64,000 nucleotides of DNA from CAYSCZ01 sp051155775 (lineage in GTDB: Bacteria > Bacteroidota > Bacteroidia > Cytophagales > Cyclobacteriaceae), in NCBI GenBank assembly GCA_051155775.1, contig DAXETV010000009.1, positions 16,406-80,405 of the forward strand. The letters are read 5' to 3'. Below, one piece after another: positions 8,216 to 16,163 of this stretch. The position numbers and the translations under genes are program-made. Numbering within the stretch: the first letter of the stretch is position 1; each line of letters starts with the position of its first letter. A model generated the notes under the pieces. It did not search any database. It was not told the DNA's origin and saw only the letters and a program-made list of their open reading frames with translations.

Positions 8216-9736
8216 TTATTGATCTTTCTCTTGCCGAAACATCCATTCAATCATTTCGGGCTCATTCAACACATAGTTCCATTCATGGCCTCTGCCTTCG
8301 GCTTCTGAATACATCACATCCGCTCCCAGTTCCTGCATCCTGGTAAACATCTCTCTGGAATATCTTGGTGGCACTACTGTGTCCTCAGATCCGTGAAATA
8401 TCCAAAAGGCAGCGTTATTAGCGTAAGTAGCGGCAAAAGTAGAGTCATGCCCACCGGCGATGGGAGCGCCGGCAGCTGCCAAATCAGGCTCATAGTAGAA
8501 TAACTCAAATACCCCAATACCACCCATGGACAAGCCGGATACATAAATCCTGTTTTCATCCACTGCTTCGTTAGCCATCAGGTCTTTCATTAATTCGATC
8601 ACCATTTCCATGGCATAGTTGGGTTCATCCTCTACCGGAAATTCAAAGATCCAGTCATTATTATCGTCCCGGTATTTATCCCTTCGAGACCACATCACAT
8701 CACTCGGGCATTGAGGGAAAATAACAATAGCAGGATAATCCACACGGGCATCGTAGCTGCCGAAAGTATCCGGCCCATATACCATTTGTCTTTCATTATC
8801 ACTACCCCGTTCGCCGGCACCGTGCAAAAATACCACCAGTGGGTAGGATGCATCAGGGTCATAATTGATCGGAAACATAATCTGGTATGGCAGGGTATTT
8901 TCGCCAAAATCAAATGTTTGCTTTATAAAGGGTGCCCTTCTATCAACGGCAAAGATCATATCCTGAAGTCGCCTGGGCTGAATTACAAGTTCACCCTCTA
9001 CCTTTGAGACTATACCGGTTATATTACCTCTTTTTGTAGGTATCAACTCATCTGAAAAATTACTTTGGCTGTTGATGAAGATACCAATTTGATCACCATC
9101 ACTGTTCTTGGTAATTCTGACTGTATTGGTAGAACCTTCAAGGAAAGGTGTCAAAACAACTTCTTCAGCAAACTGATAGTCACCGACTGTGACAAGTGAA
9201 GCTACTAAATCTTCGCTAAGACCATCATCATTACTAATGAACTGAGGAATTACATCCGAAGTGTTGACTGTTTTCTCTGTAATACCCTGAAAGTCGGTCC
9301 AGCTGATGGCGTTGCCAGCAGTAGTTTCAATCAAACGAGTTTCTTCCTCATAGGTAAGCGACTCTAAACTGACCACAAGCTGATCACCTACCTCGTAAGT
9401 CTGATAAATATTATCCTGATCTACTCTTATTCCTATGGCTCCGGTATTATCTCTCAGATAAATCTTGTCCTTTATATTACCAGATTCATCATTAGCCGTA
9501 ATAAAAGTGGTAATGGTAATTTTATCATCGATCGCTTTACCCACATCGTATGTCGAAAAAAATGCACGGATGGATATGTTTTCCGGTTCTTCCGGCTCTT
9601 CATTAATTATTTCCTCATCTTCATCCTCTTCCATGTCTGGCGGATCGGAATCGCCATTTTCGGAGCAGGATATAAATTGAATAGCCAACATTATAATTAA
9701 AAATAATCTCAGACCAGTGTAAACAAGAATTTTCAT
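8216..9736 (-). CDS. Lipoprotein: DUF5689-like OB domain fused to an alpha/beta-hydrolase esterase
   Basis: 506 residues. The signal ends at Cys24 (FISCSEN), followed by a very acidic tether (residues 31-52). Residues about 55-265 resemble DUF5689/OB-fold domains (DKIYLRDNTGAIGIRV, VGDQLVVSLESLTY, VIQPRRLQDM). Residues about 270-506 form a phospholipase/carboxylesterase-type hydrolase: an HGAGERG oxyanion loop at 305-311, a GLSMGG nucleophile elbow with Ser403, Asp452 in GSEDTVVP and His484 in GRGHEWNY, so the catalytic triad is complete. It probably removes acyl groups (acetyl, feruloyl or similar) from a polysaccharide at the cell surface, which fits the neighbouring SusCD operon. The acyl group is unknown. 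It is transcribed alone on the minus strand. Confidence 0.85.
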   Translation of the reverse strand: MKILVYTGLRLFLIIMLAIQFISCSENGDSDPPDMEEDEDEEIINEEPEEPENISIRAFFSTYDVGKAIDDKITITTFITANDESGNIKDKIYLRDNTGAIGIRVDQDNIYQTYEVGDQLVVSLESLTYEEETRLIETTAGNAISWTDFQGITEKTVNTSDVIPQFISNDDGLSEDLVASLVTVGDYQFAEEVVLTPFLEGSTNTVRITKNSDGDQIGIFINSQSNFSDELIPTKRGNITGIVSKVEGELVIQPRRLQDMIFAVDRRAPFIKQTFDFGENTLPYQIMFPINYDPDASYPLVVFLHGAGERGSDNERQMVYGPDTFGSYDARVDYPAIVIFPQCPSDVMWSRRDKYRDDNNDWIFEFPVEDEPNYAMEMVIELMKDLMANEAVDENRIYVSGLSMGGIGVFELFYYEPDLAAAGAPIAGGHDSTFAATYANNAAFWIFHGSEDTVVPPRYSREMFTRMQELGADVMYSEAEGRGHEWNYVLNEPEMIEWMFRQEKDQ

Positions 9737-10125
9737 GTTATGTCTTTATGTTTATTAAAGTTATACAAATTATATCATTTGTAACGCTGTCAACAACACC
9801 CTGCTCCGTCATAACAGTAAGTGCTGATTGAAACGAAAATTTTTTCATGACTCGACCTGAAGGTTCCTCTCATCTGTAAGTTTTAGCGTTTTCTATCTCT
9901 TTTAATACAAATATTTTTCATCAATGAGGGTATTTTTAGCATATCCGTTTTCTTGAGTTCATCTACCTCAATATCTCGTTCAAGAGCTCTATTGACACTC
10001 AACCAACCTTTACTCCGATAAACCCAAAAGGCAGTGCGCGAAACAATCCACAATTCTCTTAACCAAGGATTTATGTCTGGTCGTGCCGACCACACAAATC
10101 ATTAGTTGTCAGCGGGTCGTTGTTT
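9737..10125. other. 389-bp gap, no convincing gene
   Basis: A 70-codon minus-strand frame (10095-9883, containing WLRELWIVSRTAFWVYRSKGW) is open here, but I recognise no family and no good start context, so it is not called; it could be the tail of a decayed gene. A small GC-rich hairpin (GGTCG-TGC-CGACC) lies at 10079-10091. Nothing else is evident. The gap opens the accessory patch that runs to about 12.99 kb. Confidence 0.4.
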
Positions 10126-10665
10126 TCATTCATTCAAATTTGTTTTATCAACCCGAAATGACCACTCCATATGCCTGTCAAGATCTTGCCTTATCATCAT
10201 ATTTAATTGTGCAGCATGGTGTTGGGTATGACGAAGATTATAAAGTAGAATTTCTAAAATTGGGTAATCCATATCATTTGGTTCAACTCCTTCTTTAAAT
10301 CTTTTTTTTAATTTTTCATCGGTTAGAGAAAAAATCAGTTGCCTACATTTTTCACGACTTTGCTTTATATATTCCACCAATTCTTTTTTGCTATAAATTT
10401 TGTCAGGAATTATATCATCTATTGCCTCCTTTGGTATGTCGTTGAGTTCTTTTTGAGTGTAGGAAAGTTTAGACAGAAATTTATTTGGTGGAATTGTTAA
10501 ATAATAGTCCAAAAAAATTGTACTGTGAAAAGCAATAAAATAAAATCGCGGATTTTGCTCAAAATAGTTGTTTGGGCAACTTGCAATCACATTGATAAGC
10601 ATATCTATACCTGCACCAAATTGATTCCAAACAATTTCTTTCATTGATTTGATTTCCATTGTCAA
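10126..10665 (-). CDS. DinB-like family protein
   Basis: 179 residues. The four-helix DinB/YfiT-type fold is indicated by the N-terminal helix KEIVWNQFGAGIDMLINVI, a FHSTIFLDYYL segment (His about residue 47) and the metal-site motif NLRHTQHHAAQLN near residue 145. The three histidines are those that bind a divalent metal in the family. DinB-like proteins include thiol transferases and damage-induced proteins, but many have no known role. The start could also be Met8, which gives the common KEIVWNQ opening. It is a single minus-strand gene in an accessory patch with remnant mobile DNA on the far side. A 10-bp hairpin (10680-10703, one mismatch) lies just upstream of its start. Confidence 0.75.
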   Translation of the reverse strand: MTMEIKSMKEIVWNQFGAGIDMLINVIASCPNNYFEQNPRFYFIAFHSTIFLDYYLTIPPNKFLSKLSYTQKELNDIPKEAIDDIIPDKIYSKKELVEYIKQSREKCRQLIFSLTDEKLKKRFKEGVEPNDMDYPILEILLYNLRHTQHHAAQLNMMIRQDLDRHMEWSFRVDKTNLNE

Positions 10666-10755
10666 TTTGTTTTTCCTCCCTTGTTGGTGTTTTCACCACC
10701 AAGCCTGATAGCATCAGCTGCAACTAAATAGTTGTAAGTTACTTACTTTTAAGTA

Positions 10756-10848
10756 ATGAATCTTATTACCGGTCATGCTAAGTTTTTTACCGCTACTATT
10801 GATGACTGGAAGCCTTTACTTGCTAAGGATCGGTACAAAGAAATAAAC
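10756..10848 (+). pseudogene. N-terminal remnant of an IS200-like/REP-associated transposase
   Basis: The first 30 or so codons after ATG 10756 encode a peptide containing KFFTATIDDWKPLLAKDRYKEI. This matches the opening of Bacteroidota REP-associated tyrosine transposases (FFTAT...W..LL..D.YK.I). The match stops abruptly: the expected HUH motif (MPNHIHLIW) and catalytic Tyr do not follow, and the DNA beyond encodes, on the other strand, the conserved end of the metallo-hydrolase. The breakpoint is therefore about 10848. A TTACTT-TT-AAGTAA palindrome precedes the start. The family match is from memory and should be tested by search. Confidence 0.55.
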
Positions 10849-11722
10849 TTTCATTTAATCTTCGCGCTGCATCCAAATCATGCGAGGGTAGGAAGATTAA
10901 TCTATTCTGTTGTGCATAAGAAATTACGTTTTCGTACGTTTTTCTGGTCTTCTTATAATCCGCGTTAATACCTGGTATATCCCCTTGTAGGAGTTGCTCC
11001 TGGTTGTAGGAAACATCACCAGCAAAGAGTATATCAAATTCATCAGTCTTGAAAAGTACTGAAGCATGATGTTTGGTATGACCTCCAGTAGGTACTAATA
11101 GTACATCTTCACTATCAGTAATTGGATAAGCCCTATCAAACATGCTGACCATGTCATTCTTATATTGAACTCGTTTTGGATTAAACCAACGTGGCACTAA
11201 TTTTGGGAAATGACCTGATGGGCTTTTGTATTCCTCTTCGTTGACGATTATTTCTACGTTGCGAAAATCTTTGATACCGTCAGTATGATCGAGATGTAAA
11301 TGGGTGAGCACCACATTTTTAATGCTATCATTATCTATTCGCAATTGGCGAAGCTGGAATCCGATTTCATTTTCCTTGCTTATGCTGAACTTTAAGTTTC
11401 TCTTGTTGTATGCAGCAATCAATTTTCCAGCGGGATCAAAATAGTCAGGATTACGTACTTCTGCGTTTTCTCCGGTGTCAATTACTATTACACCTTCGGG
11501 ATGCTCTATTACCCAAACCCAGATAGGCATAAATTGGGAAAAGTGCCTGTCAAATGATATTTTTAGCGGGGTGAGAAAGTGAGCCGTCCGGTTGGTCAAG
11601 TGTGACCTCTTCACTGCCACCCTACCCGTTTGAATAGCATGAATTTTCACATCTTGTCCATTACATTTAACAATGGTTGTTTGATTCTCTGATTTTGATT
11701 GAATGTTTTTTCTTCGATGCAT
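10823..11722 (-). CDS. MBL-fold metallo-hydrolase, N-acyl-homoserine-lactonase-like
   Basis: 299 residues. The zinc motif HLHLDHTDG (HxHxDH) lies near residue 142-148, with VIDTGENA before it, GGHTKHHASV carrying the next His, LFAGDVSYN carrying the bridging Asp, and a final SHDLDAARRL His. This set is that of AiiA/AttM-type lactonases within the MBL superfamily; a lactone hydrolase role is likely but the substrate (homoserine lactone or another lactone) is open. It has no signal peptide. It lies 25 bp after the AraC-type gene on the same strand, so the two may be cotranscribed. Its last six or seven residues (FLCTDP) are encoded in DNA that belongs to the transposase remnant on the other strand, so the native C-terminus was probably replaced. 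Confidence 0.8.
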   Translation of the reverse strand: MHRRKNIQSKSENQTTIVKCNGQDVKIHAIQTGRVAVKRSHLTNRTAHFLTPLKISFDRHFSQFMPIWVWVIEHPEGVIVIDTGENAEVRNPDYFDPAGKLIAAYNKRNLKFSISKENEIGFQLRQLRIDNDSIKNVVLTHLHLDHTDGIKDFRNVEIIVNEEEYKSPSGHFPKLVPRWFNPKRVQYKNDMVSMFDRAYPITDSEDVLLVPTGGHTKHHASVLFKTDEFDILFAGDVSYNQEQLLQGDIPGINADYKKTRKTYENVISYAQQNRLIFLPSHDLDAARRLNESLFLCTDP

Positions 11723-11747
11723 AATCTTTTTTTATGCAAAGCTGAAG

Positions 11748-12515
11748 CTATTTGGGAGTGTAAACTTGAACGAATTTGCTATTCTCTGAGATAAGCGATG
11801 GAGGAACTCCGATCATATTAGAGAAAGTACGAGTCATATGAGCCTGATCTGAAAATCCAGCTTTGTAGGAAGCAGTAGTTAGTGAATTACCTTCCAATAT
11901 CAACTCAACTACCATTTGCAGCCTTAGCCATAGGATGTAATTACGAATTGGCAGTCCCATTTCTTCTTTGAAGAGATGGAGCAATCGGCTTTCACTAAGG
12001 TGAGCCACTTCCATGAGTCTTTCTGAGGTAATATTTTGATCAATGTGTTTTGAAATGAACGCCAGGACGTCTTCTATACGCTTATCTTTTTGGAGTAAGG
12101 GCCTAGCTTTCCTAAAGCCAAAAGCATTTTGTGCCATCTTTCTGATGGATGACCAGTCTTCATTTATTAAGTGGTTTGAAAATCTATCGATATCAAAATT
12201 CACCAGGTCTTTTGAAGGATAGTCAATAATTAATTGGTCTTTCAGTTGATTCGACAAAATCCATTCCCCCAAACTTGATTCGGGATCAATCTCTATGCTA
12301 ATTATCGGAATATTACTAGCATCACATTCATGGGGGCAATTGGGGGCAATAAGAAGGCCTTTTTTTGAGATCCAATTACCTGAGTCATCTTTCGAACGAA
12401 ATGTGTCTTGAATAGCAAATACCCATTGGATTACGGGATGACTATGCTCATTAACAATCCGAGAATGGCTGCCATAAAAGATTTTGAAGTCCTTATATAT
12501 AATCAAATAATTCAT
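11748..12515 (-). CDS. AraC-family transcriptional regulator
   Basis: 255 residues. Residues about 1-130 look like a small cupin-type sensor domain (YGSHSRIVNEHSHPVIQW, LIAPNCPHEC), which in this family binds a small ligand. Residues about 150-250 are the double helix-turn-helix AraC domain: ITSERLMEVAHLSESRLLHLFKEEMGLPIRNYILWLRL, then TTASYKAGFSDQAHMTRTFSNMIGVPPS. It is upstream of, and probably in one transcript with, the lactonase-like gene, which is its likely target. There is no sign of truncation. The ligand is unknown; a lactone or its hydrolysis product would fit the pairing but that is only an inference. Confidence 0.88.
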   Translation of the reverse strand: MNYLIIYKDFKIFYGSHSRIVNEHSHPVIQWVFAIQDTFRSKDDSGNWISKKGLLIAPNCPHECDASNIPIISIEIDPESSLGEWILSNQLKDQLIIDYPSKDLVNFDIDRFSNHLINEDWSSIRKMAQNAFGFRKARPLLQKDKRIEDVLAFISKHIDQNITSERLMEVAHLSESRLLHLFKEEMGLPIRNYILWLRLQMVVELILEGNSLTTASYKAGFSDQAHMTRTFSNMIGVPPSLISENSKFVQVYTPK

Positions 12516-12733
12516 ATTAATGAGCTACCACGTCTGGGTATATGGCGTTATTAAAATATAAAAACTGAGAAAAACTAGTAAATCTGACTGTAGCACACAA
12601 TTATTTGCTCATGGCCTGTCCACAGACTGGTTCAATTAGCAAAATCATTTCCATTTTTAGGGAATAACTTTACCGCCAGATTTGTGGGCGGCGCATTTAA
12701 GGCTACTAAATTGCCATCAACTATCAATTTGCA

Positions 12734-12844
12734 ATGCCATATACTCGTTCAGGGAATTATAGAATAGGAGTTTTTCTTGAAGGCAAAACTATTGAATTTG
12801 CACGTATCGTGCATAGAAAAGATATCTACAAGGTTTTTTCTTAA
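12734..12844 (+). pseudogene. C-terminal remnant of a RelE/ParE-family toxin
   Basis: 36 codons from ATG 12734 to TAA 12842-12844 encode a peptide containing RSGNYRIGVFLEGKTIEFARIVHRKDIYKVFS. This is the typical end of RelE/ParE toxins: the YRIRxGNYRIG strand, the hydrophobic strand and the closing HRKDIYK. The frame is closed upstream by a TAA at 12707-12709, so the N-terminal half (two helices and first strands) is gone, and no antitoxin gene is seen beside it. It cannot be a working toxin. It marks past acquisition and decay of a toxin-antitoxin module at this place. Confidence 0.7.
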
Positions 12845-12890
12845 CTCGATTCAGAAGGTCTATAGAAACTAACGCGTAGCTAAAATGGGT

Positions 12891-12928
12891 AGCGGGCCGG
12901 CAGGCGAGTAATGACAGCGGGACAGGCG
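12891..12928. repeat. GC-rich imperfect direct repeats, REP-like
   Basis: AGCGGGCCGGCAGGCG at 12891-12906 and AGCGGGACAGGCG at 12916-12928 are imperfect copies, the first with a GCCGGC palindrome. Similar GC-rich motifs occur as repetitive extragenic palindromes in Bacteroidota and are moved by REP-associated transposases. A remnant of such a transposase lies 2 kb away. Copy number elsewhere in the genome cannot be judged here. Confidence 0.4.
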
Positions 12929-12994
12929 CCATAAGGTTTTAAATTGGTTAAGGAACCTGGATTAAAGGCTATCGGTATATGATTTAATTTAAAA

Positions 12995-14041
12995 TCAAGC
13001 GGTAGTGCCCCCACAACTCGATCCAGAGCCGGCGGTACAACCATAGCAGTGTTGATTGGTTTGAATGTTTCTATGATTTAACCGGCCTAAATCAAAATCC
13101 TTAATATGTTGCGGGGCATTTTCATCAAGACGCATCTCAAGCATCTGGTTGAAGTCACAGTCATATAGATAACCGTCCCAGCCTACACTAAGCGTATTGC
13201 GGCACATTACACCCATGGCCGCTGAAGGATTGAAATTGCTCACTAATTCCTGCATGTAGGATTCATAATTATCGCTTTGGATCAGGTAATCGAGAAAGCG
13301 GCTTACCGGAATATTGGTGATGGTAAAAAGGGAGTCAAAGGTGATACCATAACGGTGCTCCAGTCTCTTTTTAAACTCACTTTCCAGCCCTGACTGGTCT
13401 CCTGGCAAAAATGCTCCCGTTGGATTGTACACCAGGTCAAGTTTTAAATCAGGGTTCCCTTTCCCGTAACCCATTTCGTTCAGTATTTTTAATGCTTTGA
13501 TAGATTTTTCAAAGACCCCTTCTCCTCGCTGTGCATCTGTACGCCGGGCATTGAAGTAAGGCAGCGAAGAAACCACATTTACTTTATGTTCCCGAAAAAA
13601 TTCCGGTAAATCATTAAACCTTGGATTGGCAAGCACAATGGTCAGATTACAACGCACGATCGCCCGCTTACACATCTCAGAAATGGAGGCTACAAACCAC
13701 CTGAAATCAGGGTTCATTTCAGGGGCTCCTCCGGTGATATCCACCAGTGGGATATCCGTATCCCTGATTGCATCGAGGCACTGCTCCATGGTTTCGCGGG
13801 TCATAATCTCTTTTCTATCGGGCCCGGCATCCACGTGGCAGTGTTTACATGTTTGATTGCACATCTTACCCACATTCACCTGGAAGACCTCAATACCGGT
13901 TGGCTTTAGGGGCAAAAGACCGATTGTTTTGATCTTATCCCTGAACGCATCGATCCCAATAGACTGATGGTCACTTAAAACAGCTAGGTTGTTTTTAGCC
14001 CTTGACAGTTCGTGCTTTCTTTTGGCTAAGCTATGCATCAT
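12995..14041 (-). CDS. arsS: Arsenosugar biosynthesis radical SAM protein ArsS
   Basis: About 348 residues. The radical SAM cluster motif CNQTCKHC (CxxxCxxC, about residues 61-68) is followed by HVDAGPDRKE, and DITGGAPEMNP is the next conserved block. The C-terminal part has the family's extra cysteines, ending HCYGCTAGSGSSCGG. ArsS transfers the 5'-deoxyadenosyl group to dimethylarsinous acid, a step towards arsenosugars, and acts in the cytoplasm. The start is ATG 14041, where it forms TGATG with the stop of the upstream peroxidase-like gene; a GTG three bases earlier (14044) is also possible. The overlap shows translational coupling. No arsM or arsenic-responsive regulator is seen in the window. 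Confidence 0.92.
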   Translation of the reverse strand: MMHSLAKRKHELSRAKNNLAVLSDHQSIGIDAFRDKIKTIGLLPLKPTGIEVFQVNVGKMCNQTCKHCHVDAGPDRKEIMTRETMEQCLDAIRDTDIPLVDITGGAPEMNPDFRWFVASISEMCKRAIVRCNLTIVLANPRFNDLPEFFREHKVNVVSSLPYFNARRTDAQRGEGVFEKSIKALKILNEMGYGKGNPDLKLDLVYNPTGAFLPGDQSGLESEFKKRLEHRYGITFDSLFTITNIPVSRFLDYLIQSDNYESYMQELVSNFNPSAAMGVMCRNTLSVGWDGYLYDCDFNQMLEMRLDENAPQHIKDFDLGRLNHRNIQTNQHCYGCTAGSGSSCGGTTA

Positions 14042-14376
14042 CACATTAATTTTTCATTTACCTGGTTCATCATCTGTACACCATGCACCAGGGAAGCGCC
14101 ACCCCTGATGGCTGCTGCAACGTGTACCGCCTCCATCATCTGCTCTTCATCAATGCCTCTTTTCAGTGAATCCGAAGTATAAGCATCTATGCAATAGGGA
14201 CATTGGATGGCGTGGGAGACCGCTAAGGCGATCAGTGATTTCTCTCGGGCGGTTAAGGCACCTTCCCGGAAAACTTCATCATAATAGTCAAAGAATTTAT
14301 CACCCATTTTCTTTTGAAGCGCTGTAATCTTTCCAAATTTTGACAAATCTGCCGGATTGTAGTATGTATCTTTCAT
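14041..14376 (-). CDS. Arsenosugar-associated peroxidase-like (carboxymuconolactone decarboxylase fold)
   Basis: About 111 residues from ATG 14376, chosen because KDTYYNPADLSKFG is the usual opening of this family; a longer frame from 14442 adds 22 residues unlike it. The AhpD/CMD fold is shown by EKSLIALAVSHAIQCPYCIDAYT with the CPYC redox pair and a downstream His (AVHVAAAIRGG). This subfamily occurs beside arsS and is thought to take part in arsenosugar formation or to protect it from oxidation, though its chemistry is unproven. Its stop overlaps the arsS start. Both genes are on the minus strand and form an operon. Confidence 0.88.
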   Translation of the reverse strand: MKDTYYNPADLSKFGKITALQKKMGDKFFDYYDEVFREGALTAREKSLIALAVSHAIQCPYCIDAYTSDSLKRGIDEEQMMEAVHVAAAIRGGASLVHGVQMMNQVNEKLM

Positions 14377-14471
14377 GTGGTTTTCTATTTTAGGATAGTC
14401 AAATCTTTTTCTTGCATTAAACGCTAAGAACACAAAAATCATTGATTGAAGTTCAGAAAATAATTGAAAAA

Positions 14472-14939
14472 CTAATTACTACTGTTCCAAATGTCGTGGG
14501 TTGTCTTCCAGGAACCATTCGGTTGCTTTTTTAATATATTGATGTATTCAGCCTCCGAAGTGGTTGTTTCACCTCCATCTTTTGGTTTAAGCCTGACTTT
14601 CGCATATCCCCTTCCATAGGCCAGCTTTCCACTTACTTCGACTTCCAGATAGCCACTCTCCAGTTCAGCATCATATTCGTCAAAAATTGTCTGGTAATAC
14701 TTTTGCACGGCTAGCCTTCCCCTTTTTGATTTTAAGCCCGGTGGCATCAGTATGCCGTCATCCGTAAAATGTTTTGCTATACCCGCTGCATTACCTTCAT
14801 TAAAAGCTTTGGCCCGGGCCTCACTCATATCACTAATGGCTTGTTCGTCCATGGTGGTGTCCAGGGGCTCGTTATCCACATAGCAACCCACAAATAAAAG
14901 CACTATCAGTGTCCAGATGATTGCAATAAATTTCTTCAT
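14472..14939 (-). CDS. SnoaL-like/DUF4440 lipoprotein
   Basis: 155 residues. The lipoprotein signal ends at Cys19 (LLFVGCYVD). The rest is a cone-shaped SnoaL/NTF2-like fold: MSEARAKAFNEGNAAGIAKHFTDDGILMPPG, a middle QKYYQTIFDEYDAELE, and the closing W-K-TTHDIWNS typical of DUF4440. Such proteins may be ketosteroid-isomerase-like enzymes or simple ligand-binding proteins; no activity can be assigned. It lies about 95 bp upstream of the arsenosugar pair on the same strand, which may be chance. The Cys and the short tether place it on a membrane facing the periplasm or outside. Confidence 0.75.
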   Translation of the reverse strand: MKKFIAIIWTLIVLLFVGCYVDNEPLDTTMDEQAISDMSEARAKAFNEGNAAGIAKHFTDDGILMPPGLKSKRGRLAVQKYYQTIFDEYDAELESGYLEVEVSGKLAYGRGYAKVRLKPKDGGETTTSEAEYINILKKQPNGSWKTTHDIWNSSN

Positions 14940-15153
14940 GGCATTTTTAAATTGATTTCATGCCAAAATATAAATCAATGGATGTTTAAGTTCAAAATTT
15001 AAGTATCAATCTTTATTTGGTCTCTGATTGTTTTTCTTCGAATAATTCCTTTCTTTACTATACCATAGAATTTTACAAATTCTAGTAAGGCATGATAGCG
15101 ATCACGCTTTCTTAATTAGATAATGGTATTACAGATATGTGATATTACATCAT

Positions 15154-16026
15154 TCAATATTCTAAAACTGAATTTAAATAACCCAACGCATACGAAGTCC
15201 GCTCCCTGGCATATCGCCACGAATGGTCGCCGTCCCCAACCCTGAACTCATGATCTATTTTATTTTTATTGAATAAGATGTGGAGCCTTGCATTTGAGTC
15301 TGAGATACCCTGTTCATCATCTCCGCACACGATATAGTACTTTGTTACCTGATCTTTGGGTTGGAACGACTCTGCCAGGTTAAGTATGGAATTACTTTTC
15401 CAGTGACTGGTCATTCTTTGTTCAGCTTGTACAGAATATCTTTTCCCAAAGGTTCTCAGGTAAGATTCATCATTCATACCCTGCACTTGTTCATCACTCC
15501 ATATGGCAGCGCTTATGGCCAGACAAGCACCAAACCTATCCGGGGCATGCATGGCCCATAATAAACTTCCATAGCCGCCCATAGAATATCCACCCACAAT
15601 CCGGTATTTGGCAACCGCGTAAATTCTATATTGATTTTCAACAAACGGAATAAACTCATTGAGGATAAAAGATTCATAGGGTTCCCTACCTCGCACATCA
15701 TCAGTAAACCAGTTCTTATCAGCATCGGGCATCACCACAATCAAAGGCGGCAACTGATTGTTACTTATCTTCTTGTCCAACAATTGATGTATTTCACCCT
15801 GATCAATCCAGGAATTTTCATTTCCTCCTAGTCCGTGTAACAGATAAAATACCGGATATTTTTTTTCTCCATGCTCATAGCCGGGAGGTAAATAGACTGA
15901 ATATTTTAAAGCTTCCCGGATCATCTTTCCCTTATATTTTAGACTTCTAATCACTTCCCCTGAGGGCTGGGTTGGAGATTGAAAGCAATAAAAGAATAAT
16001 ATCAACAGGCTTCGCAGGTAAATCAT
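15154..16026 (-). CDS. Secreted esterase of the esterase-D/feruloyl-esterase type
   Basis: 290 residues. A short hydrophobic signal (LRSLLILFFYCF) opens the protein. The PF00756-type alpha/beta hydrolase has SVYLPPGYE, the oxyanion loop YLLHGLGGNENSW (61-73), VVMPDADKNWF and the nucleophile elbow GGYSMGGYG with Ser148. A likely acid residue is in the CGDDEQG stretch and His is in GDGDHSWRYAR near the end. Family members cleave feruloyl, acetyl or S-formyl esters. Together with the esterase at 8216 and the sulfatase it suggests that the target glycan carries substituents. It is a single minus-strand gene; the next gene is divergent. Confidence 0.82.
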   Translation of the reverse strand: MIYLRSLLILFFYCFQSPTQPSGEVIRSLKYKGKMIREALKYSVYLPPGYEHGEKKYPVFYLLHGLGGNENSWIDQGEIHQLLDKKISNNQLPPLIVVMPDADKNWFTDDVRGREPYESFILNEFIPFVENQYRIYAVAKYRIVGGYSMGGYGSLLWAMHAPDRFGACLAISAAIWSDEQVQGMNDESYLRTFGKRYSVQAEQRMTSHWKSNSILNLAESFQPKDQVTKYYIVCGDDEQGISDSNARLHILFNKNKIDHEFRVGDGDHSWRYARERTSYALGYLNSVLEY

Positions 16027-16163
16027 TTAATCTGATGAAATGGTTGAAACCTTGAATTTAATAGATAAGAGGAATTAATGGTGCATCATAAGATATATTT
16101 TGATTCATAGGTATGTGTGACTTTATTCAAAGCATATTTTTAAAATTTCAATACCTTTAGCTA

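Larger units (their letters stand above)
12516..12994. other. 479-bp gap holding decayed mobile/TA sequences
   Basis: This stretch lies between the AraC-type gene and arsS. It contains the RelE-like remnant (12734-12844) and the GC-rich REP-like repeats (12891-12928), both listed separately. The remainder shows no open frame of note. Base composition of the repeat part is clearly more GC-rich than the surroundings. Confidence 0.6.

Noticed and set aside
9883..10095. 70-codon minus-strand frame with WLRELWIVSRTAFWVYRSKGW
   Set aside because: No family recognised, no good start context and no neighbour link; may be a decayed tail, not supported as a gene.
10849..10968. Remainder of the plus-strand frame that begins with the transposase remnant
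   Set aside because: Beyond about 10848 the DNA is the conserved coding end of the lactonase-like gene on the other strand, so the plus-strand reading is a shadow even though it contains a chance PNHA that recalls the HUH motif.
12840..12990. Possible integron attC site between the accessory genes
   Set aside because: I looked for RYYYAAC and GTTRRRY core sites around the GC-rich repeats and near 10.1 kb; no proper pair was found.
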